DNA of 64,000 nt from Victivallales bacterium (GTDB taxonomy: Bacteria; Verrucomicrobiota; Lentisphaeria; Victivallales; UBA1829). Position numbers and translations under genes: made by a program. This document shows positions 51,587 through 59,730 of this stretch, one piece after another; the stretch's first letter is position 1, and every line of letters starts with the position of its first letter. The stretch lies in the NCBI GenBank assembly GCA_016285345.1, contig JAEEQN010000009.1, positions 1-64,000 of the forward strand, given 5' to 3'. The notes below the pieces were generated by a model. That model saw only the letters and a list, made by a program, of their open reading frames with translations. It did not search any database and was not told where the DNA came from.

Positions 51587-53812
51587 ATGCAGAACTTCAT
51601 GCCGCACAAACCCGAACTCCTCGCGCCCGCCGGAAACGCCGCCTGCGCCCTCGCCGCATACGACGCGGGAGCGGACGCCGTGTACGCCGGGCTCAAGCGA
51701 TTCAACGCCCGCGAACGCACCGGGAACTTCACGCCGGACGAGATGGCGCGGGTGATCCGCTACGCACACAAAAACGGCCGGAAGTTCTACGTGACGCTGA
51801 ACACGCTCATCAAGGAAAGCGAGGTGCCGGAGGCCGCGGAAATGCTCGCCGAACTCGACCGCATGCACCCGGACGCCGTGATCGTGCAGGACCTCGGCGT
51901 CGTCGCCATGCTCCGCGACTATTTCCCGCGCCTGACCATCCACGCCTCTACTCAGACCGGCATCCACAACACCGCCGGGCTGGAGCTCGCGCACGAACTC
52001 GGCGTAAAACGTGTGATTTTGGAACGCCAGACATCACTATCCGAACTCGAAGCCATCGCTGCCTCGAAACCGCCCGTCGAGCTCGAAGTCTTCATCCACG
52101 GCGCGCTCTGCTGCTGCATCTCCGGTTCCTGCCTGCTCTCCAGCTGGCTCGGCGGCTGGAGCGGCAACCGAGGCAAGTGCAAACAGCCCTGCCGTCGACG
52201 CTACCACACGGACAAGGGCAACGGCTTCTACCTCTCCGTGCAGGACCTCTGCACGATGGAGCTCCTGCCGCGCATCGCCGCAACCGGGGTCGCGTCCGTC
52301 AAGATCGAAGGCCGCTTGCGCCGATCCGACTACGTGGAGCATGCCGTGTCCGCCTACCGGATGCTGCTCGACGCGACGAGCGAGGAGGAGTTCAAATTCC
52401 TGCTGCCCGCCGCACGCGACCGCATGGCGCACACGTTCGGGCGCAAATGGTCGGAGGGCTTCTACACGGCGGCCTCTGCGAAAACGCTCGTCAAGCACGA
52501 TTCGCTCGGTGCGTCCGGCCAGCTCTGCGGCACGGTCGTCTCCGCGAAGGACGGGGTCGCCGTCATCAACGTGACGAAGCGCATCCACCTCGGCGACGTG
52601 CTCCGCATCCAGCCGCGTTCCGGCGACGAAGGCCCAGCCGTCTCGGTGACTTCGCTCATGGTCAACGGCGTCCGCGTGAACCGCGCGCTCCAGGGCGAAC
52701 GCTGCACGATCCGCATGGCGGCGGACACGGCCGCCGCGCCCGGTTCGATCGTCTACAAGACCGGCGAATCCACCTCGGATTACTCGCGCCGCGTGGCGTC
52801 GCTCCCCGCGCCTCGTCCGGAGATCCCGCTCAAACTGCGCCTCGACGCCTCCGGCCTGACCGCCGAGCTCTGCGGACGCACCTTCAAAAAACCTCTCGAC
52901 CTCGCCCCCGCCACGGCGCATCCCGTCACGCCGGACACCCTCGCGGCGGCATTCGAGGGAGAAGGCTCCCCGGATTTCGTCTTCTCGCCTGTTCAGGCCA
53001 AGGTCAACAGAGGATTCTTCCTGCCCGCGAGCGTCCTGAAATCCGTCCGACGCGAGCTTACGGCGTTCGCGGAGAAAATCCCGGTTCAGGAACGCCCCGA
53101 TCCCGCCGCCGATTCGCTGAAAATACTTCTCGCCGACTACAAATCTTTCCGACATCCCGCCGAACCCGAATCTCCTCAAGATTATGTGATCCTGCCGCGC
53201 GGCATCCGGCCGCCCTCCCCCGGCATGACCGTCGTCCGCGAGCTCGCCGACGAGCCGTCTCCGCACGAGGAACTTCTCCTGCCGTTCTACATCCCGCAGA
53301 AATCCCTGCCGGACGTCGCCGCCGCGCTCGACCGTTTCGTCAAGAAAGGCGGAAAGGTCGTCCGCGTGACCTCGATCCAGCATTTCAATCTCCTGAAAAA
53401 GTATCCTGATTTGACCATTCGCACGGGTTTCCCCCTGCCCTGCTGCAATTCCTTCGCCGCGCGCGAACTCGGCCGACTCGGCGCGTCCTCCGTACAGGCG
53501 TGGGTCGAACTCGAACGCGCCGAACTCGAGGCGTTCGCCCGGAAGTCGCCCGTTCCCGCCGAACAGTTCATCTTCGGACGTCCGGTCCTGCTCTCCACGC
53601 GCGCCGCGATCCAGGTCGACGGCGACATGCAGGACGCCCGCGGCAACGTCTTCCGCGTCTCGCGCCACGGCGTGCTCACGCAGATCACGGCGGACAAGGT
53701 CATGGGACTTCCGCGCGTCCGCGGATTCGCGGCATATCTGACCGACCTCCGCGACGCCCGCGCCGACGAACCGGGCGAAGCGCTCTTCAATTTCGGCTAC
53801 GAGCTGAAATAA
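51587..53812 (+). CDS. Peptidase U32 family protein with DUF3656 (RlhA/TrhP-like RNA hydroxylation factor)
   Basis: 741 residues. The N-terminal domain has LLAPAGNAACALAAYDAGADAVYAGLKRFNARE, VQDLGV, and the family signature ELEVFIHGALCCCISGSCLLSS...GNRGKCKQPCRRRY, whose cysteines fit an Fe-S cluster or prephenate-dependent hydroxylation site seen in RlhA and TrhP. The middle part is a DUF3656 domain (SLGASGQLCGTVVSAKDGVAVINVTKRIHLGD). Length is nearer RlhA (23S rRNA C2501 hydroxylation) than TrhP (tRNA U34). 'Peptidase' activity was reported only for a few members; RNA modification is the better guess. An alternative ATG at 51599 gives MPHKPELLAPAG. Confidence 0.9.
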   Translation: MQNFMPHKPELLAPAGNAACALAAYDAGADAVYAGLKRFNARERTGNFTPDEMARVIRYAHKNGRKFYVTLNTLIKESEVPEAAEMLAELDRMHPDAVIVQDLGVVAMLRDYFPRLTIHASTQTGIHNTAGLELAHELGVKRVILERQTSLSELEAIAASKPPVELEVFIHGALCCCISGSCLLSSWLGGWSGNRGKCKQPCRRRYHTDKGNGFYLSVQDLCTMELLPRIAATGVASVKIEGRLRRSDYVEHAVSAYRMLLDATSEEEFKFLLPAARDRMAHTFGRKWSEGFYTAASAKTLVKHDSLGASGQLCGTVVSAKDGVAVINVTKRIHLGDVLRIQPRSGDEGPAVSVTSLMVNGVRVNRALQGERCTIRMAADTAAAPGSIVYKTGESTSDYSRRVASLPAPRPEIPLKLRLDASGLTAELCGRTFKKPLDLAPATAHPVTPDTLAAAFEGEGSPDFVFSPVQAKVNRGFFLPASVLKSVRRELTAFAEKIPVQERPDPAADSLKILLADYKSFRHPAEPESPQDYVILPRGIRPPSPGMTVVRELADEPSPHEELLLPFYIPQKSLPDVAAALDRFVKKGGKVVRVTSIQHFNLLKKYPDLTIRTGFPLPCCNSFAARELGRLGASSVQAWVELERAELEAFARKSPVPAEQFIFGRPVLLSTRAAIQVDGDMQDARGNVFRVSRHGVLTQITADKVMGLPRVRGFAAYLTDLRDARADEPGEALFNFGYELK

Positions 53813-53844
53813 CGCCTTTTTTCTCAAAAAAACATGGTCCGCTA

Positions 53845-53872
53845 TTGATTTACCGCGAGATTGTGATATATT
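53845..53872 (+). promoter_or_regulatory. Sigma-70-like promoter of the lipoprotein gene at 53919
   Basis: TTGATT (53845-53850), 16-bp spacer, TATATT (53867-53872). Confidence 0.72.
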
Positions 53873-53918
53873 GCTGTTTGACTTCTTTTTTTGCAACCTT
53901 CCGGAAAGGCTTTTTCCC

Positions 53919-54791
53919 ATGACCAGATTCCTCGCTTCCGTTCTTCTTCTTTTCGTATGCTGCGCCATGCTTCCCTCGTGCAAGCTTTCCGACGAGGAGA
54001 TCGAAGTAATGCTCGGGCTGAACGACCCGGGCGAACCCGCCGACCTCACGGTGGAACAGCTCATCAAGCACATGGAGGCCGCGACCGACCCCGAGGGCAA
54101 CTTCAAAAACGCCAAGTCCTACATCCTCCGCCAGGTCATCGTGGAGGAAACCCAGAAGGACGTCGACGACAACCCGTTCACCCAGAACACACGCACCTCC
54201 GTCGACCAGTACGAGACCGAGATCAAGTTCCGCAAGCCCGACTTCGAGCGTCAGACATCCTACCGCAACGGCGAGCCGTTCGCCGCGCTGCTGTACAGAG
54301 GCGGCCGCGCGTGGACCATCGACCCGAAGAAGAGCAAAGCCACCGAGATCACCGGCCACCAGCTCCGCCTGTTCCACGTCTTCAACTCGTTCTCCCACCC
54401 GAACAACAACCTTGAGGACGTTTTCAGCACGATCGACATCTCCACCGTCTACATCAACGGGGCGCGCCATTACCGCGTCGTCTGCCGCGCCGACGACGTC
54501 GAGATCGCGCCGTACGTGATGTACGTCAACGCAAACACGTTCATCACTACAAAAATGGAGACCATCCTGTACACCGACGGCGGCGAGGAATTCCTTTACG
54601 TCGCCCGGCCCGACCGCTTCGAGAAACGCAGCGGCGTCGTGATGCCGACCATCACGAAAACGACCATCGGCGAGGACCGCCACGAGGTCATCCTTCTGCG
54701 CGAATTCGAACTCAACGTCACGTTCAGCGACGATGTATTCCAGGTGCCGGAGGAAAAGATCAAGATCGGCAGCCGCAAGAAAGAGGAATGA
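53919..54791 (+). CDS. LolA/LolB-like outer membrane lipoprotein
   Basis: 290 residues with a lipoprotein signal peptide ending in LPSC (lipidated C21). The mature part reads like the half-barrel LolA/LolB/LppX fold: a helix with VEQLIKHMEAATDPEG, then successive strands SYILRQVIVEE, YETEIKFRKPDFERQTSYR, FAALLYRGGRAWTIDPKKSKATEI, ARHYRVVCR, and TFITTKMETILYTDGGEEFL, EVILLREFELNV and a final VFQVPEEK. The fold assignment is pattern-based, not proven. Because it is lipid-anchored it resembles LolB or LppX more than soluble LolA. A Lol permease/ATPase pair is 2.5 kb upstream. AAAGG lies 9 bases before the ATG. Confidence 0.75.
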   Translation: MTRFLASVLLLFVCCAMLPSCKLSDEEIEVMLGLNDPGEPADLTVEQLIKHMEAATDPEGNFKNAKSYILRQVIVEETQKDVDDNPFTQNTRTSVDQYETEIKFRKPDFERQTSYRNGEPFAALLYRGGRAWTIDPKKSKATEITGHQLRLFHVFNSFSHPNNNLEDVFSTIDISTVYINGARHYRVVCRADDVEIAPYVMYVNANTFITTKMETILYTDGGEEFLYVARPDRFEKRSGVVMPTITKTTIGEDRHEVILLREFELNVTFSDDVFQVPEEKIKIGSRKKEE

Positions 54792-54816
54792 TATTCGCGG
54801 TCAAAAATACCCCCCT

Positions 54817-54869
54817 CAAAAAAACAGTCGCCGGAATCGTTGCGCAGACGGTTCCGGCGGTTCTGTTTT
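54817..54869. terminator. Bidirectional terminator between the lipoprotein gene and trkH
   Basis: Nested stem CGCCGGAA (54829-54836)/TTCCGGCG (54852-54859) with an outer AAAACAG/CTGTTTT pairing, an A-run on the left and T-rich right side. Suits converging transcripts. Confidence 0.75.
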
Positions 54870-54896
54870 GAACAGGAAACGAACGAATCGGATTGC

Positions 54897-56447
54897 TCAC
54901 TTGCGCCAGAAGGACGGCAGGAAGAGCACGAGGATCGTGAAGAGTTCGAGACGTCCGATGAGCATTTCGAACGCGGACAGGAGTTTCGCCGCGGGATTGA
55001 GCCAGTCAAAATCGCACGCGGGACCGATCTGCGCCGCGCCGGGTCCGATGTTGCTGAGACTGGCGATGGAAATCGACACCGCGGATTCCCAGGTGCATTC
55101 CGGGCAGACGGCGGGGATCAGCAGGGCAAAGAGCAGGATGATTCCGAGGTAGGCGGCGAAAAACGCAACGGTTTTCTGGACGGCGGGCGCTTTCAGGCGG
55201 ACATTGTTCAGGTACACGCCCGTGACGAGCTGCGGGAAGATGTTGTGTTTGATCTCGGTCAGGCTCTGTCGCCAGACCAGCAGCGCGCGGACGCATTTGA
55301 GGCCGCCCGAAGTCGAGCCGCCGCAGCCGCCGATCACGGAAATCCCCAGCAGAAGTGCGACCGCGATGGACGGCCACAGGCAATAGTCCCCGATCGAGAA
55401 TCCGGTGGACGTCATGAGGGAAGTCGTCTGGAACGCCGCGTCGCGGAACGCCCGTCCGACAACGGCCATGGATTCGATGAAGTTCTGTTCCGAATTGACA
55501 TGATACGCCTCCCCCTGAAGCAGCAGGGCGACCGCGATGATGCAGCTGACGCCCGCCAGGATCGAGGCGTACACGCGGAATTCCTCGTCGCGGAAATACG
55601 ACAGCGTCTTGCCGGAAAGGAGCCGCACGTGCAGGTAGAAATTGACGCCGGAGATGAACATGAAGAACAGGACGATCAGCGTGATCGGCGTACTGTGAAA
55701 CGCCGCGATGCTGTCCTGACGCGTGCAGAAACCGCCGGTCGAGATCGTCGTGAAGGAATTGCAGACCGCTTCGTACAGGTCCATTCCGGCGAAACGCAGC
55801 AGGACGACCTCGCAGGCGGTAAGCCCGACGTAGATCAGCCACAGGATCTTCGCGGAGGACGTGATGCGCGGCGCGATCTGCGTGTCGGAGGACTTCAGGC
55901 CGGGCGTCTCGGCGTTGTACAGCATCTGGCCGCCGCGGTTGAACATCGGCAGGACCGCCAGCGCGAGCACCACGATCCCCATGCCGCCCAGCCACGATTC
56001 CAGCGTGCGCCAGAAGACCACGCCGCGCGACAGGCTCTCCACGCCGTCCGGCAGCACGGTCCCGTTTGTCAGATGGTATCCGCGGTGGATCAGCGCCGCG
56101 CCGGTCGTCGTGAACCCGGAAACGGACTCGAAAAAGGCGTCGTACCACGGCATCCCGGCCACGAAAAGGAACGGCAGACCGCCCAGGATCGAGGCGGCGA
56201 GCCACCCGAACGCCGCAACCGCGTAGCCTTCGCGCAGTCCGGCCTTGCGGTGCTGCTCCGTACGGGGCCGGAACGCGATGCATCCGGCGGCTCCGGCGAC
56301 GAGCGTGACGGCGGCGCAGATCAGGAGCGCGCGGACGTCGCCCGTCGAATCGTGGCAGAAAAACCCGACGATGCCGGACAAGGTTTCCATGAGGCCGACC
56401 GCGGCGGAGATCACGCAGATGAAAAAAAGGATGAGCCTGAGGTTCAT
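54897..56447 (-). CDS. trkH: Potassium uptake protein TrkH, channel subunit
   Basis: 516 residues with about ten membrane segments arranged as four M1-P-M2 repeats. Selectivity-filter loops are seen as SGFTTTGAA, NSFTTISTGGF, TSLMTSTGF and the fourth SLSNIGPG; each carries the filter glycine. The cytoplasmic partner TrkA is encoded immediately upstream, 12 bases before its start. Together they import K+ driven by the proton or sodium gradient, a pathway often regulated by c-di-AMP. Confidence 0.93.
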   Translation of the reverse strand: MNLRLILFFICVISAAVGLMETLSGIVGFFCHDSTGDVRALLICAAVTLVAGAAGCIAFRPRTEQHRKAGLREGYAVAAFGWLAASILGGLPFLFVAGMPWYDAFFESVSGFTTTGAALIHRGYHLTNGTVLPDGVESLSRGVVFWRTLESWLGGMGIVVLALAVLPMFNRGGQMLYNAETPGLKSSDTQIAPRITSSAKILWLIYVGLTACEVVLLRFAGMDLYEAVCNSFTTISTGGFCTRQDSIAAFHSTPITLIVLFFMFISGVNFYLHVRLLSGKTLSYFRDEEFRVYASILAGVSCIIAVALLLQGEAYHVNSEQNFIESMAVVGRAFRDAAFQTTSLMTSTGFSIGDYCLWPSIAVALLLGISVIGGCGGSTSGGLKCVRALLVWRQSLTEIKHNIFPQLVTGVYLNNVRLKAPAVQKTVAFFAAYLGIILLFALLIPAVCPECTWESAVSISIASLSNIGPGAAQIGPACDFDWLNPAAKLLSAFEMLIGRLELFTILVLFLPSFWRK

Positions 56448-56459
56448 AAGCCGGACGCG

Positions 56460-57818
56460 TTATTTCGCGGGGAATAACTTGTCGATCATGCGCAGGGTAT
56501 CCCGCGTGACGACCGCGACCACGACGTCGCCTTCGAGTAAGACGGTATCCCCGGCAGGCGCGAAAATCTCGCTGCCGCGGAAGACGAGCGCGAGAACGAG
56601 GCTGGCAGGGAGTTTGGCGGCGGAGAGAGACTTTCCGCACAGAGGGGAACTGCCGGTGATATGAAATTCGGAAATGGCGGCCTTGAGGCTCTGCAGCTGG
56701 ACGTCGACGCGCTTGTTTCCGCCCTCAAGGAGGCGCAGCACGGAGTTTGCGGCGACCAGCGTGGCGCTGAACGCGCAGTCGATCGGATCCATTTCGCGGG
56801 CGATGCGGATATATTCGGGACGGTGCGTCAGGCTGATGACCTTCTTCGCGCCGAGGCGCTTGGCGATGATGCACGAAAGAATATTCTCCTCGTCGTCCTG
56901 TCCCACGCTGACGAACACGTCGGACGCGGCGATCCCGGCGTCTTCCAGCAGGGATTCGTCGGTCGGGTCGCCTTGCAGGACCATGATCCCGGGCGGGATC
57001 TCGTCCTGGATGCGCTCGCCGGTCTTTTCGTCGCGCACGATCATGCGGACGCCGAATCCGAGTTCATGCGCCTTGCGCGCCACGATCACGCTGGCGTCGT
57101 CGTCGCCGGACACGATGATCCGCGACGGCTTCCCGGCGTTCTCCGGCGTCGCCCAGTCCACAAACGCGTCGATGTCCTCCTTGCGGCCCGCCACATACAC
57201 GCGGTCGCCGGGGATCAGCAGGGTGTCGCCGTGCGGAATGAGCAGCTGACGGTCGCGGACGAGCGCGGCGAACCGAATCTTGCGGAGAAGCTCCGGGCCG
57301 GGGATGTCGCGGATGCGCACGCCCTGAAGGACGCTGGATCGCGTGATCTCCAGCACGAGCATGGCGGCGTCCTGACGGGTGAAGTTGATGGATTCGAGCG
57401 TAATCGGGTTGGCGAGGACCGCCAGAATCTTCTGGGCGGATTCCTCGGGCGAGGAGAACGTGCGCCAGAGGCCGTAAGTCGCCGGGCTGATGCCGTCGTC
57501 CTCGGAGAAACAGTCGTTGCTGTACAGGCGGCAGACGGTATGCTTCACGCCGAGCTTGTTCGCGATCTGGCACGCCAGAATGTTCGCGGCTTCGTCGCCG
57601 CTCACGGCAAGCACGGCGTCGGCGTTCTCCGCCCCGGCCTGCTTCATGATGCGGACGCTGGAACAGCTGCCCGTGACGGTCATGGCGTCGAACTGATCGG
57701 AAATCCGGGCGAGTTTGTCCGCGTCGCTGTCCACGACCACGACGTCGTGGTCCTCCTCGCTGAGCGCGGACGCCAGAAGACGTCCCAGTTCGCCCGCTCC
57801 GATCACGATGATGTTCAT
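56460..57818 (-). CDS. trkA: Trk potassium transport regulatory subunit TrkA
   Basis: 452 residues in two halves, each with an RCK-N Rossmann fold and RCK-C domain. The N-terminal half has IIVIGAGELGRLLASAL...VVVVDSDADKLARI, and the second half has RIIVSGDDDASVIVARKA...GERIQDEIPPGIMVLQGD followed by VFVSVGQDDEENILSCIIAKRLG. Binds NAD(H)/ATP and gates TrkH. GGGAG lies before the ATG. It starts 83 bases after the HPr gene and may be read from the same transcript. Confidence 0.94.
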   Translation of the reverse strand: MNIIVIGAGELGRLLASALSEEDHDVVVVDSDADKLARISDQFDAMTVTGSCSSVRIMKQAGAENADAVLAVSGDEAANILACQIANKLGVKHTVCRLYSNDCFSEDDGISPATYGLWRTFSSPEESAQKILAVLANPITLESINFTRQDAAMLVLEITRSSVLQGVRIRDIPGPELLRKIRFAALVRDRQLLIPHGDTLLIPGDRVYVAGRKEDIDAFVDWATPENAGKPSRIIVSGDDDASVIVARKAHELGFGVRMIVRDEKTGERIQDEIPPGIMVLQGDPTDESLLEDAGIAASDVFVSVGQDDEENILSCIIAKRLGAKKVISLTHRPEYIRIAREMDPIDCAFSATLVAANSVLRLLEGGNKRVDVQLQSLKAAISEFHITGSSPLCGKSLSAAKLPASLVLALVFRGSEIFAPAGDTVLLEGDVVVAVVTRDTLRMIDKLFPAK

Positions 57819-57901
57819 AAATGCTCTCCCCCGGTTCCGGCGGTTACAGCGGATTCATAAAAAAAGCGCGAAAAGCTGTTTTCCTCGCCGGATAAACGTT
57901 T

Positions 57902-58174
57902 TCAGGTGAAGTCGAATTCGGTTTCGAAGAGTTCCGCAAGTTTCTTGCACAGCTCTTCCTCTTTTTCCCCCGTCACGGAGATCGTGACCGTCTCGCCCTT
58001 CTGAAGCCCCATGGTGAGCAGATCGAGGATGCTGGTGAGCTTGGACGCACCACGGGGGCCGGTGATCAGAATTTCATGCGTGGCCGAATACGGCTCGGCG
58101 GTGAACATGATGACGCTGGACGGACGGCAGTGGATGCCGGCCTTGTTGCGGATTTCAACGGTTTGCTGATACAT
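57902..58174 (-). CDS. ptsH: HPr-like phosphocarrier protein
   Basis: 90 residues. The active-site histidine is H15 in NKAGIHCRPSS, the site phosphorylated by PTS enzyme I. The regulatory serine region is recognisable (KLTSILDLLTMGLQKGETVTI, S48). The chain follows HPr's sequence and size closely. No other PTS gene is in the window, so it may serve a sugar PTS encoded elsewhere or act in regulation through the serine. It is 21 bases from the upstream lipoprotein gene. Confidence 0.92.
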   Translation of the reverse strand: MYQQTVEIRNKAGIHCRPSSVIMFTAEPYSATHEILITGPRGASKLTSILDLLTMGLQKGETVTISVTGEKEEELCKKLAELFETEFDFT

Positions 58175-58195
58175 GCGTAAACTTTCGGAGGGGGG

Positions 58196-58561
58196 TTAGA
58201 ACCACACGGCGCTGTTGATGGCCTTCTGCGTCCAGACGGACAGGATGCCTTGCTCGTGGAAATAATCATGGCCCCAGCCCTGGAGAACGCCGTCGTCGTC
58301 GAAGAGGAACGGGGTGCACTCGTCCTGCGTGACCAGGCCGTCGTACCATTTGGGGCTGGTGTAGTAAAACCAGATGTTGTCCGTGCTGTAAAGTTCCTTG
58401 CTGAGCGGCTCGCCGGCGATCTCGACGACCTGGTCCTGCGTCATGCCGACGCGGATATCCGCCAGCTTCGCGCGCTGTTCCTTCGCCTGAAAAAACCCGC
58501 AGGAAGCGCACAGCGCGGCCAATGCGGCGCAGGCAATGGGCAGGATCGTATGTCGGATCAT
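58196..58561 (-). CDS. Small outer-membrane-type lipoprotein with BamE/DUF3192-like domain
   Basis: 121 residues with a signal peptide ending around CASC (likely lipidated C21; the -3 residue is unusual). The mature part, KLADIRVGMTQDQVVEIAGEPLSKE...WFYYTSPKWYDGLVTQDECTPFLFDDDGVLQGWG, matches the pattern of DUF3192/SmpA-like proteins (an 'I-x-VGM-x3-QV' helix followed by strands). BamE relatives help outer membrane protein assembly; function here is not known. AAGGA is 8 bases upstream of the ATG. It heads a transcript with HPr and possibly trkAH. Confidence 0.8.
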   Translation of the reverse strand: MIRHTILPIACAALAALCASCGFFQAKEQRAKLADIRVGMTQDQVVEIAGEPLSKELYSTDNIWFYYTSPKWYDGLVTQDECTPFLFDDDGVLQGWGHDYFHEQGILSVWTQKAINSAVWF

Positions 58562-58625
58562 TTCCGGTTCCTTTCGGGTTCGGAGATAAAACAGTGCGTG
58601 ATGAGGTAAAAAAATATTTCTATAC

Positions 58626-58653
58626 AATATACTGCAAAAATACGTTTTGTCAA
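58626..58653 (-). promoter_or_regulatory. Sigma-70 promoter of the lipoprotein-HPr(-trk) operon
   Basis: Minus strand: consensus TTGACA (58648-58653), 16-bp spacer, TATATT (58626-58631). The -35 overlaps the last codons of the rluA-like gene. Confidence 0.8.
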
Positions 58654-59621
58654 GCGCGTTCCGCCAAAAACCCGCCTGTATCCGGCCCGAAAAGATTCAG
58701 CATCGCGTCAGGCGGCGCGCTTTCGCATTCGACCGCCTCGCCCGTGCCGGGAACGGTGAAACGCAGCCGCCATGCGTGGAGCGCCTGCGTCGGCAGGATC
58801 AGCGCCGCGCGGTCGGCATCCGTCATGGCGTCCTCCGTGAACCGCAGGAAGATCGTGTCGTCCGGGCCGTAGAGCTTGTCGCCGACGAGCGGGAATCCGC
58901 AGGAACACAGCGTGGCGCGGATCTGGTGCAGACGGCCCGTGTGCGGACGGCATTCGACAAGGCTGAACCGCCCGTTCGTGTTCAAACAGACAAACTCCGT
59001 AGCGCACGGTTCGGTGTCCTCCGTATTGGGATTATCTTCCGTGAAACGCCGTTTTTTCCGCACCGGGGAATCGGGATCGGAGGACAGCCAGCCGTTTTTC
59101 ACGACCGTGCCCTCGGGAAACTCGCCGAAGACGGCGGCGAGATACGTCTTCTCCACCTGCCGCGAGGCGAAAAGCCCGCTCAGGACGCCCGCCGTCTCCG
59201 CGTCTTTCGCGAGCACGACCAGTCCGGACGTCTCCCGGTCCAGACGGTTCACGGCAAAGAGTTCGCCGTACCGCTTCTTCATCAGCATCAGCAGGGTGTT
59301 CTGGAAATAACAGCCCGACGGATGGACCGGCAGGCAGCCCGACTTCGACACGACCATGAAGCCGGGCCGTTCCAGCACGACCGAATACGCCGGATCGACC
59401 TCGGGTTCCGCGATCCCCTGCACGTCGAATGCGATCACATCGCCCGCATGGAGCCGCCGCGACGCCCGCACCCGGATGCCGTTGACCGAGATCCGCCCCT
59501 CGCGAATGATCGACTGCCATCCGGTCCGGGACTGGTAGGTGAAACGCCCCGTGAGGAAGTGGTCCAGACGGACGCCTTCGAGTTCCGGTCCGGCGGTGGT
59601 GCTGATGGTGCGTTCCTGCAT
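58650..59621 (-). CDS. RluA-family RNA pseudouridine synthase
   Basis: 323 residues: an N-terminal S4-like RNA-binding domain (VRLDHFLTGRFTYQSRTGWQSIIREGRISVNGIRV), then the RluA catalytic domain with the invariant aspartate D128 in VNRLDRETSGLVVLA, and the downstream CRPHTGRLHQIRATLCSCGFPLVGDKLYG motif. It isomerises uridines in rRNA or tRNA; the target site cannot be named. The start is ATG 59621, 65 bases from the shared divergent promoter with ffh. Confidence 0.93.
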   Translation of the reverse strand: MQERTISTTAGPELEGVRLDHFLTGRFTYQSRTGWQSIIREGRISVNGIRVRASRRLHAGDVIAFDVQGIAEPEVDPAYSVVLERPGFMVVSKSGCLPVHPSGCYFQNTLLMLMKKRYGELFAVNRLDRETSGLVVLAKDAETAGVLSGLFASRQVEKTYLAAVFGEFPEGTVVKNGWLSSDPDSPVRKKRRFTEDNPNTEDTEPCATEFVCLNTNGRFSLVECRPHTGRLHQIRATLCSCGFPLVGDKLYGPDDTIFLRFTEDAMTDADRAALILPTQALHAWRLRFTVPGTGEAVECESAPPDAMLNLFGPDTGGFLAERA

Positions 59622-59659
59622 GATTTCGATAAAAAAGAGTTGTTTTTTTCGGGTTCGGG

Positions 59660-59713
59660 TTAGATTTTTTTCATTCTTATGCTATAATATAGCACCGCAT
59701 GTATTTTTTCAAA
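59660..59713. promoter_or_regulatory. Bidirectional promoter with a shared palindromic -10 (ffh / rluA-like gene)
   Basis: The palindrome TGCTATAATATAGCA (59680-59694) contains a plus-strand TATAAT (59683-59688) with -35 TTAGAT (59660-59665, 17-bp spacer) and a minus-strand TATATT (complement of 59686-59691) with -35 TTTGAA (complement of 59708-59713, 16-bp spacer). Confidence 0.68.
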
Positions 59714-59730
59714 GCGCAAGAGACCGTAAA

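Noticed and set aside
52037-54115. 692-residue minus-strand frame across the U32-family gene
   Set aside because: Antisense shadow; the plus-strand gene has family signatures and a matching promoter.
57840-57901. Terminator after the HPr gene
   Set aside because: A T-run (GCGCTTTTTTT on the minus strand) is present but the stem is only a few base pairs, so HPr may read through into trkA. Left unassigned.
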